Assembly (NCBI GenBank): GCA_003476595.1
Contig: DMTU01000349.1
Span: 4,269-9,287, forward strand
Source: Acidimicrobiaceae bacterium
GTDB lineage: Bacteria > Actinomycetota > Acidimicrobiia > Acidimicrobiales > Salinilacustritrichaceae
DNA: 5,019 nucleotides
Direction: 5' to 3'
Within the stretch, counting starts at the first letter, position 1, and the number at the start of each line of letters is the position of its first letter. Positions 1-5,019 of this stretch are shown here, piece by piece. The notes below the pieces were generated by a model. It made no database searches and was not told where the DNA came from. It was given only the letters and a program-made list of their open reading frames with translations. The position numbers and the translations under genes are program-made.

Positions 1-601
1 ACTTGTCGCGCATCTCCTCCTGCCACATGACCTGGAGGCCGGCGGGGGCGACGATGAGCACGGTCCGGGCCCGGTGGCGAAGGATCAGCTCCTGGACGAC
101 GAGGCCGGCCTCAATGGTCTTGCCGAGGCCGACGTCGTCGGCGATGAGCAGGTTCGCCCGAGGCATGCCGAGCGCCCGGACGACCGGGTCGAGCTGGTAG
201 TCCTCGATCGTGATGCCCGACCGGAAGGGGGCTTGGAGGGCTTTCGAGTCAGCGGTAGCAACGGCGCCCCACCGGACCGCATCGAGGAACGCGTCGAGCC
301 GCTCAGGCGGGTCGAGGTCATCGACGTCGGGCTTCGGGAGCTCTTGGTGCGGGATGACCCGTGTACCCGGCTCGATCTCCCAGATGACCGTCAGCTCGTC
401 GCCGAACCCATCATCCTCGAGAGACGACATTCGCACGAGATGCTGGGGCCGGGTGCCGGACAGCGCGTCCTCGGGGAGCGACGACGGCGTGACCTCGTTG
501 ACCGCCCAGATGCGATCACGGCACCGGACGACCTGCCCCAGCTCGGGAGTGACGATGTCGACCTCTTCGTGTACTCCGATTGCCAATTGATCCCCACGCA
601 T
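1..601 (-). CDS. drmD: SNF2-like helicase of DISARM defence, DrmD-like, N-terminal part (runs off left edge)
   Basis: This reading frame starts inside the window and continues past base 1, so about 200 N-terminal residues are visible. Seen directly: a small beta-rich N-terminal section (about residues 15-85, including VRCRDRIWAVNEV), then a Q-motif region (EDYQLDP, near 133-139), a Walker A of SNF2 type (ADDVGLGKT, 154-162, K161) and motif Ia (VLIVAPAGLQVMW, 181-193). From family knowledge, the order and wording of these segments match DrmD, the SNF2-family ATPase of class 1 DISARM, which acts with a methylase, DrmA and DrmB against phage DNA. DEAH, the C-terminal helicase lobe and the partner genes lie outside the window. 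The ATG at 601 has GGAG touching it, which is poor spacing. A TTG at 586 has GGGG (592-595) five bases upstream and may be the true start. No in-frame ATG or GTG lies between 601 and the upstream stop near 700. A generic HepA/RapA-like SNF2 helicase is the alternative. Confidence 0.85.
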   Translation of the reverse strand, partial: MRGDQLAIGVHEEVDIVTPELGQVVRCRDRIWAVNEVTPSSLPEDALSGTRPQHLVRMSSLEDDGFGDELTVIWEIEPGTRVIPHQELPKPDVDDLDPPERLDAFLDAVRWGAVATADSKALQAPFRSGITIEDYQLDPVVRALGMPRANLLIADDVGLGKTIEAGLVVQELILRHRARTVLIVAPAGLQVMWQEEMRDK

Positions 602-704
602 CTCCGCCGGATGGACGGTTGGATCGTACGGCGGTGACGTGACCGGTGCTGGGCTGTCGTCGCTCGTCGCCTTGGCTGCGGTGCTGTGACCGTATGCTCA
701 ACCC
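602..704. promoter_or_regulatory. Divergent intergenic region between drmD-like gene and small ORF
   Basis: The region separates two genes reading away from each other, so it must serve both. On the plus strand, TATGCT (693-698) fits the TANNNT actinobacterial -10 and ends six bases before the GTG at 705. TTGGCT (672-677) could be its -35 box, but the 15-base spacer is short. On the minus strand, TACGAT (the complement of 623-628) is a possible -10 for the helicase gene, giving a leader of about 15 bases. I see no good -35 for it. The promoter assignments are inference from short motifs. No terminator or clear operator is visible. Confidence 0.45.
693..698 (+). promoter_or_regulatory. Candidate -10 box for a leaderless transcript
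   Basis: TATGCT lies six bases before the GTG start at 705, which would place the transcription start at or very near the start codon. No Shine-Dalgarno sequence is present before that GTG. Leaderless mRNAs with this spacing are common in actinobacteria, so the absence of a ribosome binding site and the position of the box support each other. Confidence 0.5.
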
Positions 705-989
705 GTGCCCCTGCCGAGTCTCGATCCATCAGGGATGACCTTCTACGCAATCGAAGACGGCAACGACATCGTTGAGCTCTACCTCGACTACTCAGATCCG
801 CAGACCGGCAAGAACGCTGAATCACGATCCTGGTGGCACCCAGAGGTCAGGCCCCTCGGCGGGCCGACGTGGCGACCGCTGACGGATCGGTCAGAGGCTC
901 TGCAACTCGCGGTCGAGCGTCTGGGACAAGCCGGAGGCGAAGACACCATCAGGTCCCTCGAAGTCCGGGTCCAGAAGCAGCTCGCTTGA
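705..989 (+). CDS. Small unrecognised protein, 94 aa
   Basis: I do not recognise this protein. It has an acidic, beta-strand-like N-terminal half (FYAIEDGNDIVELYLDYSD, residues 13-31), an aromatic/proline-rich middle (SWWHPEVRPLGGPTWRPL, 42-59) and a C-terminal helix (about 62-93, ending VRVQKQLA). There is no signal peptide, membrane segment or cysteine. The GTG at 705 is chosen because a TATGCT box sits six bases upstream and no ribosome binding site is seen, as expected for a leaderless message. An ATG at 735 is an alternative giving 84 residues and also lacks a well-spaced Shine-Dalgarno. It is divergent from the DISARM-type helicase gene and 73 bases ahead of the DUF6933/pRiA4b gene on the same strand. 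Reality as a gene is supported by position, signals and a plausible soluble composition, but not by homology. Confidence 0.6.
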   Translation: MPLPSLDPSGMTFYAIEDGNDIVELYLDYSDPQTGKNAESRSWWHPEVRPLGGPTWRPLTDRSEALQLAVERLGQAGGEDTIRSLEVRVQKQLA

Positions 990-999
990 ACCCCTGGCT

Positions 1000-1039
1000 C
1001 CGCTTGGCGATGGACAGCGCGACCTGAGCAGCCAAGCGG
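1000..1039. repeat. Intergenic inverted repeat, 9-bp perfect arms
   Basis: CCGCTTGGC (1000-1008) and GCCAAGCGG (1031-1039) are exact reverse complements separated by 22 bases. The stem can be extended outward by GGCT (996-999) pairing with AGCC (1044-1047), with four unpaired bases (1040-1043) on one side. It lies between the stop of the small ORF and the start of the next gene. There is no T-tract, so it is not a classical intrinsic terminator. It may be an operator for a dimeric regulator or an attenuating RNA hairpin. The symmetry is seen and the role is inferred. Confidence 0.55.
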
Positions 1040-1062
1040 CGTGAGCCTGCGAGACTTGCTCA

Positions 1063-2214
1063 GTGCTCGTGGTCCGGGGAACGAAGAAGCTGCGCGACCG
1101 GCTGAAGAAGGCGCCGGCGGCCGGGTCGGACGACGCGTCCACGACGCAGCTCGGCGACTGGTTCGCCACGGCATTGTTCTGGCGGCCGCAGGTGGCGTTG
1201 TTCGTCAATCAGCAGACGTTCATCCCGGTGCTCGTCGAGCTGGTTCCCGCGGCAACGTTGCTCGACCGGGCCCCGGAGGCGATCGAGACGGTGCTGCGCC
1301 GCCACGGTCTCGAGCAGGAGTCCCTCACCGCCGAGCGGGGTGCGATGGCCGACGTGCGGTTGGCGCCGACGAACGACCGTCGGGTGGTCGGGGTGATGAA
1401 CGAGTTGTCGTTCCAGGCCGAGGTCCGGCGCGAGCACGGCGTCACCGATCTCGTCGAGCTGTCGCTCGATCTCGCACAGGTCATCCTCGGACCGTTGCAC
1501 AACCGGGGCGACTCGCCGGATCGGGCGTTGGCGGCGCTCGTCGGGTCAGCCGGCCCGCTGGCCGAGGTGATTCCACTGCGACCCGATGTCGCCATTCCGG
1601 CTCCGACACGAGCCGCTCCGACCTCCGGCTTTGGCGGCGTGTTCCAATTGAAGGTGACGCTGCGGGGGACGAAGCCGCCCGTGTGGCGCCGGGTGTTGAT
1701 CGACGGGTCGAGCACGCTCGACCAGGTCCACTCTGTGATCCAGGCGGCGTTCGGCTGGTGGGACTACCACCTGCATGAGTTCGAGATCGGCGGAACTCGC
1801 TATGGCGCGCCCGACCCCGACGGTGACGACTGGGGCATCTCGATCATCGATGAGTCGGGCGTTCGGCTGGATTCGGTGGCGGAGGCGGGTTCGAGGATCT
1901 CCTACACCTACGACTTCGGCGACAACTGGCGCCACGACGTCGTGGTCGAGAAGGTTCTGCCCGCCGACGCGACGATGACGATGACGTTGCCGGCGTGCGT
2001 CGACGGTCGGCGAGCGTGCCCGCCCGAGGACTGCGGCGGTACCGGTGGCTTCGCTCGCCTACTCGAGGTTCTGGCCGACCCTCGCCACCCGGAGCACGGG
2101 GAGCGCCGGGAGTGGATCGGGCGGCCGTTTGACCCGGCGGCCTTCGATCCGAGCGGGTTTGAGGAGAACCTCCGCCTCGCCGAACTCGCTGCGCTCGGCG
2201 TCGACCCGTTGTAG
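1063..2214 (+). CDS. Fusion protein: DUF6933-like N-terminus with plasmid pRiA4b ORF-3 family C-terminus
   Basis: This 383-residue soluble protein has two parts. Residues 1-150 begin MLVVRGTKKLRDRLKK and contain LGDWFATALFW and VALFVNQQTFIPVLV, a pattern I associate with DUF6933 (function unknown). After a Pro/Ala-rich linker (about 165-190), residues 193-375 show the pRiA4b ORF-3 fold family (PF07929). Its marks are KPPVWRR (204-210), YTYDFGDNWRH (281-291), the Cys-containing stretch CVDGRRACPPEDCGG (312-326) and the tail PFDPAAFDPSGFEENL. The family is common on plasmids and near transposons, and its biochemical role is not established. The three cysteines (312, 319, 324) could bind metal, which is inference. 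The GTG at 1063 gives the full DUF6933 start; a GTG at 1069 is a near alternative, and neither has a strong ribosome binding site. The gene follows the small ORF after a gap carrying an inverted repeat, and its stop is one base from the stop of the opposing fic gene. Confidence 0.85.
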   Translation: MLVVRGTKKLRDRLKKAPAAGSDDASTTQLGDWFATALFWRPQVALFVNQQTFIPVLVELVPAATLLDRAPEAIETVLRRHGLEQESLTAERGAMADVRLAPTNDRRVVGVMNELSFQAEVRREHGVTDLVELSLDLAQVILGPLHNRGDSPDRALAALVGSAGPLAEVIPLRPDVAIPAPTRAAPTSGFGGVFQLKVTLRGTKPPVWRRVLIDGSSTLDQVHSVIQAAFGWWDYHLHEFEIGGTRYGAPDPDGDDWGISIIDESGVRLDSVAEAGSRISYTYDFGDNWRHDVVVEKVLPADATMTMTLPACVDGRRACPPEDCGGTGGFARLLEVLADPRHPEHGERREWIGRPFDPAAFDPSGFEENLRLAELAALGVDPL

Positions 2215-2215
2215 G

Positions 2216-3490
2216 TCAGTCGCGCCGGCCCGGCGCGGGCCGAGCCGGTCTCGCGTCGAGTGTGTCGCCGGTTGGGCTGGCGAGGGCACGTTCGAGGTCG
2301 GTGAACAGGTCGAGGACGTCGGTGGCTTCGAAGACCCGGTAGCGCTTGCGTCCGACGTTGCGTTGGCGGAGGATGCCGGCCTCGGCGAGGGCGTTGACGG
2401 CGTCGGTGGTTCTAGCCTTCGAGCGGCCGATCAGCTCGCTGGCCGATTCGACCGCGATGATCGGTGCTCCCGGTAGGACACTGAGGAGTCGATCGGTGCC
2501 GGAGTCGGCTCGGACGCGACCGACGCGATCTCGCCACGTTGCGGTGAGGTCGTCGATGCGAGTGGCGTAGTGCTCGGCGTCGATGCATGCCCGGTGGGTG
2601 GCGGTGGCGAACAGGCGGAGCCATTCGGCGGCCGCGCTCGAGCGTTCGGGGCTGTCGAACTCGTCGAGGTGTCGGTAGGTCATAAGGCCGTCGACGTAGG
2701 TCGACGCCCAGGTGGCCAGGACGAGACTGATCGGGGGAACGAATGCCGGGGCGAGTCCTCGGCGGCGGAGGACAACGTGCACCAGCGCCCGGCCGGTGCG
2801 ACCGTTGCCGTCGGCGAACGGGTGGATAGTCTCGAACTGGGCGTGGGCGATGGCGGCCTGGGCGAGGGGCGAGTGGATGTCGTCGTTGACGTAGGCGACG
2901 AGGTCGTCGAGGAGCCCGGGGACCTGGTCGGGTGGCGGCGGGACGAAGCTGGCGCTGCAGGGGTTGTAGGAGCTGCCACCGATCCAGTTCTGGGCCTGTC
3001 GGACCACACCGCCGAGCTGCGGCGTCGGTGAGCGGTCCATGAGGGTGCGGTGGATGCCGAGGAGATCATCGACGGTGAAGCGGTCGTTGGCGGTGGCCAC
3101 TTCGACGGCAGCTTCCATCGCAGCGATGTTGCCGAGGACTTCGACGGCGACCCGATCCGCAGCGTCGTCTCCGCGGGCCAGTGCAACCTCGGCCTGGACG
3201 AGTCGTCGAGTCGCGGCGACGAGGCCCTCGATCATCGACGAGCCGACCGATTCGGCTCGAAGCAGGAATCGGGCCAGACCTTCGAGGCTGACGTGGCTCG
3301 TCCCGGCCCGGTTCAGTCCGGCGACCGCGTTCTCTGCGTCAGCGAGGTCGGCGGCGACGTCGGCGGGCATGAGAAGGTCCCAACCAGCGAGCGGGTCTGG
3401 GAGGTAGGCGTCGTAGTTGCACCCCTGCCGGTCGCGCCGGCCCATGCCCTCGAACTGCGCTGTCCATCGCTGTCGAATGTGTGAGGCCAT
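2216..3490 (-). CDS. Fic family protein AMP-transferase, class II, with C-terminal winged helix
   Basis: This is a complete 424-residue Fic protein. Fic enzymes usually transfer AMP from ATP to a hydroxyl side chain of a target protein. The catalytic motif HPFADGNGRTGR is intact at 223-234 (H223 catalytic, D227 metal binding), so activity is expected. The inhibitory motif SSMIEG (84-89, S84-xxx-E88-G89) precedes the Fic core, making it class II with its antitoxin-like helix in cis. The flap region is around 163-186 (WIGGSSYNP, FVPPPP). Residues about 345-387 form a winged helix-turn-helix (SASELIGRSKARTTDAVNAL then GRKRYRVF), suggesting DNA binding and possible autoregulation. The ATG at 3490 has AGGTG (complement of 3495-3499) four to five bases upstream. 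It lies 116 bases downstream of the relaxase stop on the same strand but has its own promoter-like sequence. The target is unknown. A defence or stabilisation role on the element is inference. Confidence 0.95.
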   Translation of the reverse strand: MASHIRQRWTAQFEGMGRRDRQGCNYDAYLPDPLAGWDLLMPADVAADLADAENAVAGLNRAGTSHVSLEGLARFLLRAESVGSSMIEGLVAATRRLVQAEVALARGDDAADRVAVEVLGNIAAMEAAVEVATANDRFTVDDLLGIHRTLMDRSPTPQLGGVVRQAQNWIGGSSYNPCSASFVPPPPDQVPGLLDDLVAYVNDDIHSPLAQAAIAHAQFETIHPFADGNGRTGRALVHVVLRRRGLAPAFVPPISLVLATWASTYVDGLMTYRHLDEFDSPERSSAAAEWLRLFATATHRACIDAEHYATRIDDLTATWRDRVGRVRADSGTDRLLSVLPGAPIIAVESASELIGRSKARTTDAVNALAEAGILRQRNVGRKRYRVFEATDVLDLFTDLERALASPTGDTLDARPARPAPGRRD

Positions 3491-3494
3491 GACA

Positions 3495-3499
3495 CACCT
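3495..3499 (-). promoter_or_regulatory. Ribosome binding site of the fic gene
   Basis: On the minus strand AGGTG stands a few bases before the ATG at 3490. It is the best Shine-Dalgarno match in the window with normal spacing and fixes the start of the Fic protein. Confidence 0.7.
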
Positions 3500-3500
3500 A

Positions 3501-3546
3501 AGTATCGGTTAGTGCATAAGTGTAACTCAGGACCGGCTCAATCCAA
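3501..3546 (-). promoter_or_regulatory. Candidate fic promoter with short direct repeats
   Basis: Read on the minus strand, TTGGAT (complement of 3541-3546) and TACACT (complement of 3519-3524) are separated by 16 bases, a good -35/-10 pair. Transcription would start near 3511, leaving a leader of about 20 bases that contains the AGGTG ribosome binding site. Around and after the -10 are three related pentamers on the minus strand, ACTTA, ACTAA and ACTTA, with starts 8 and 10 bases apart. The stretch is clearly more AT-rich than the rest of the window. The repeats could be operator half-sites for the winged helix of the Fic protein. That last step is inference. Confidence 0.5.
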
Positions 3547-3606
3547 GTTCGCCTCAGCTCGGCCGCCGTGGCTGCGGTGCGCCTCGCCAACGCCATAGCG
3601 CAACAG

Positions 3607-5019
3607 CTACAGCCCGATCCCCAGGTCGGGGCCCGGTCGGTTGACGGCTTCGCGGGCGAAGGCGTCGAGGCGCTGGCGCGTTCGCTCGATGTCCTGCTCG
3701 CTGCGCAGCGCGTCCCGGTGGCCGATGGCCTCCCCCAGGAGGGCACGTGAGGGGCCGGCGTCTTCGACGGCGAGATCGTACCGCTCCTGTGCCTGTTCGA
3801 GGGACTGGCGGGCGTCGGCGAGCTGGTCTCGGAGGCGGAGCCGGCCGATCGGGCCGGCGTCGGCACGCTGGCGCTCGAGTCGGTAGAGCCCGCTTCGGGC
3901 GTCGGCGAGGTCGGCCTGTGCGGCGTCGACGACTTGCTTGTAGGGGCGGGCGGCGACCATGGCCCGGGTGACGGCGAGTTCGGCAGCTCCGAGGGGGTCG
4001 GTCGGTTCGGGCTGGATCTCGCGTCCTTGGGCTTCGAGGTCGCGGCGTACGGCGATGGCGGGAACATCCGCCGAATCAGTGACGAGGGCGTACTCGAGGA
4101 TGTCGCGAGCGGTAGCCAGGTCGGGCTCGTCGGTGACGACGGCGAGGTGGTTGGCGGTGCGTCCGCGGGTGGCGCCGACGTAGAGGGCGCGGTGGCTGGT
4201 GCCGGGGGTGATGAGGGTGTAGCTGACGTCGACGGTGTCGCCTTGGTGGCCGTGGGCGGTGGCGGCGTAGCCGAGCCGTAGGTGCTGTTGGGCGTAGTCG
4301 GCGGGGATGGTGACGGTGCCCTGTCCTCGTTCCCGGGACAGGGTGAACGTCCCGTCGGCATCGACGGTCTCGACGCGCCAGAGCTCTCGGTTGCGGACGG
4401 GTTCGCCGTGCTCGGTGCGCAGGGTGCGGTCGTTGCGGCGGGTGACGACGACGTCTCCGGGCCCGGCGGTCTCCCCACCGGCGATCGGGACTGCAGCTCG
4501 TTCGTCGAGGTCACCGAGGTCGCGGCGGGTGTCCTGGATGGCTCGGTTGAGCGCGTCGACGTGGGCGTTGGTCTCAGCGGTGACGGCGACGGACTTGCCG
4601 GCGGCGTCGAGATGGGCCCAGGCGTCGGCGATCCGGTCGAGGTGGCCCTCGTAGTCGTCGGGGTGGACGCGGTGGTGGTCGAAGTAGGCGTCGAGCGCCC
4701 AGACTCTTCCGACTCGGAGACCGAGGGTGGCGTCGGCTTCCCATCGGTGGGTGAAGCGGTGGATGTGTTGGAGGTGGTGCGTGCGTCCGGCCCGGCAGAG
4801 CTCGTCGAACATGCCGCCTCGGCCGACGGCCTGGAGCTGGCGGGGGTCGCCGATGAGGACCAGTCGCCATTGCTGGGACCGGGCCAAGTTCACGAGCCGG
4901 TCGAGGGTGTTGGTGCCAACCATTCCGCTCTCGTCAACCACGACCGTGGTGCCGGCCGGCAGGCGGTGGGCCGGGTGGGGACCGTCGGGGCGGTCCCATT
5001 CGTAGAGCAGCTTGGCGAT
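3607..5019 (-). CDS. MobF/TraA-type conjugative relaxase-helicase, C-terminal part (runs off right edge)
   Basis: The frame is open from base 5019 to a TAG at 3607-3609, giving 470 C-terminal residues; the true start is outside the window. Seen directly are superfamily 1B (RecD/TraI-like) helicase motifs in order: motif II VVVDESGM (26-33 of the fragment), motif III LIGDPRQLQAVG (55-66), motif IV HRFTHRWE (87-94), motif V TAHGHQGDTVD (254-264) and motif VI YVGATRGR (280-287). After the helicase lobe comes a charged, Ala/Arg/Gln-rich region predicted as coiled coil (about 360-420), then a short tail ending DLGIGL. MobF relaxases nick the transfer origin with an N-terminal tyrosine/three-histidine domain and unwind DNA with this helicase. 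The nicking domain and Walker A would lie to the right. The gene indicates a conjugative or mobilisable element. A stand-alone RecD-like helicase is the alternative, less likely given the C-terminal extension typical of TraA-like proteins. Confidence 0.9.
   Translation of the reverse strand: MAKLLYEWDRPDGPHPAHRLPAGTTVVVDESGMVGTNTLDRLVNLARSQQWRLVLIGDPRQLQAVGRGGMFDELCRAGRTHHLQHIHRFTHRWEADATLGLRVGRVWALDAYFDHHRVHPDDYEGHLDRIADAWAHLDAAGKSVAVTAETNAHVDALNRAIQDTRRDLGDLDERAAVPIAGGETAGPGDVVVTRRNDRTLRTEHGEPVRNRELWRVETVDADGTFTLSRERGQGTVTIPADYAQQHLRLGYAATAHGHQGDTVDVSYTLITPGTSHRALYVGATRGRTANHLAVVTDEPDLATARDILEYALVTDSADVPAIAVRRDLEAQGREIQPEPTDPLGAAELAVTRAMVAARPYKQVVDAAQADLADARSGLYRLERQRADAGPIGRLRLRDQLADARQSLEQAQERYDLAVEDAGPSRALLGEAIGHRDALRSEQDIERTRQRLDAFAREAVNRPGPDLGIGL

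Noticed and set aside
74..637. A 187-residue plus-strand open frame antisense to the helicase gene
   Set aside because: It shares codon register with the helicase gene on the other strand, so it stays open because of that gene's GC-rich codons. The helicase frame has Walker A and motif Ia.
1041..1778. A 245-residue plus-strand open frame overlapping the fusion gene
   Set aside because: Arg/Gly/Ala-rich product with no recognisable motif; the overlapping frame encodes identifiable DUF6933 and pRiA4b ORF-3 segments.
3050..3484. A plus-strand open frame antisense to fic
   Set aside because: Shadow of the fic coding strand; no motif or ribosome binding site of its own.
4319..4343. Inverted repeat CCCTGTCC / GGACAGGG with a nine-base loop
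   Set aside because: It lies inside the relaxase coding frame (encoding part of TLSRERGQGT), far from any gene end, and there is no T-tract. Chance symmetry in GC-rich coding sequence is the simpler reading.
3498..4514. A 338-residue open frame on the minus strand overlapping the relaxase gene in another frame
   Set aside because: Its product is Ser/Pro/Thr-rich low-complexity sequence typical of out-of-frame reading of GC-rich DNA, and the overlapping frame has clear helicase motifs. Its last 32 codons (ATG at 3596) cover the relaxase-fic gap and end at the fic ribosome binding site, which could be a leader peptide, but there is no Shine-Dalgarno and no recognisable content.
1..5019. tRNA genes, CRISPR arrays, insertion sequence ends, attachment sites or an origin of transfer
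   Set aside because: No cloverleaf-like tRNA sequence, regularly spaced repeats, transposase frame or paired terminal repeats were seen. An oriT would be expected near the relaxase start, which is outside the window.

Overview
The window is GC-rich throughout (roughly two thirds G+C by eye), uses strongly GC-ending codons and shows actinobacterial-type signals (GTG/TTG starts, TANNNT -10 boxes, a probable leaderless mRNA). I infer a high-GC actinobacterium. The content is accessory: a phage-defence helicase, a Fic protein, a domain fusion of the pRiA4b ORF-3 type and a conjugative relaxase/helicase. This suggests a defence island on, or next to, an integrative-conjugative element or plasmid.

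Layout. (1) Positions 1-601, minus strand: the first 200 residues of a SNF2-like helicase that closely resembles DrmD of class 1 DISARM, running off the left edge. DrmD is usually the first gene of that operon, so the rest of DISARM (methylase, DrmA, DrmB, DrmC) would be expected to the left, outside this window. (2) Positions 602-704: a divergent intergenic region with a candidate -10 on each strand. (3) Positions 705-989, plus: a small unrecognised protein, probably translated from a leaderless transcript. (4) Positions 990-1062: a short gap holding a perfect 9-bp inverted repeat. (5) Positions 1063-2214, plus: a two-domain protein, DUF6933-like at the N-terminus and pRiA4b ORF-3-like at the C-terminus. 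(6) Positions 2216-3490, minus: a complete class II Fic AMP-transferase with an in-cis inhibitory motif and a C-terminal winged helix. It converges on the previous gene with one base between the stop codons. (7) Positions 3491-3606: the fic upstream region, AT-rich, with a promoter and short direct repeats. (8) Positions 3607-5019, minus: the C-terminal 470 residues of a MobF/TraA-type relaxase-helicase, running off the right edge.

Working together. The relaxase (transfer) and Fic (modification or toxin-like) genes lie on one strand, and the putative DISARM operon (restriction of incoming DNA) leaves the other side on the same strand. The small ORF and the DUF6933/pRiA4b fusion form a plus-strand pair between them. 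Whether this pair belongs to the DISARM locus or is unrelated cargo cannot be decided from the window. It is the part with the least known function and the best place to look for something new.
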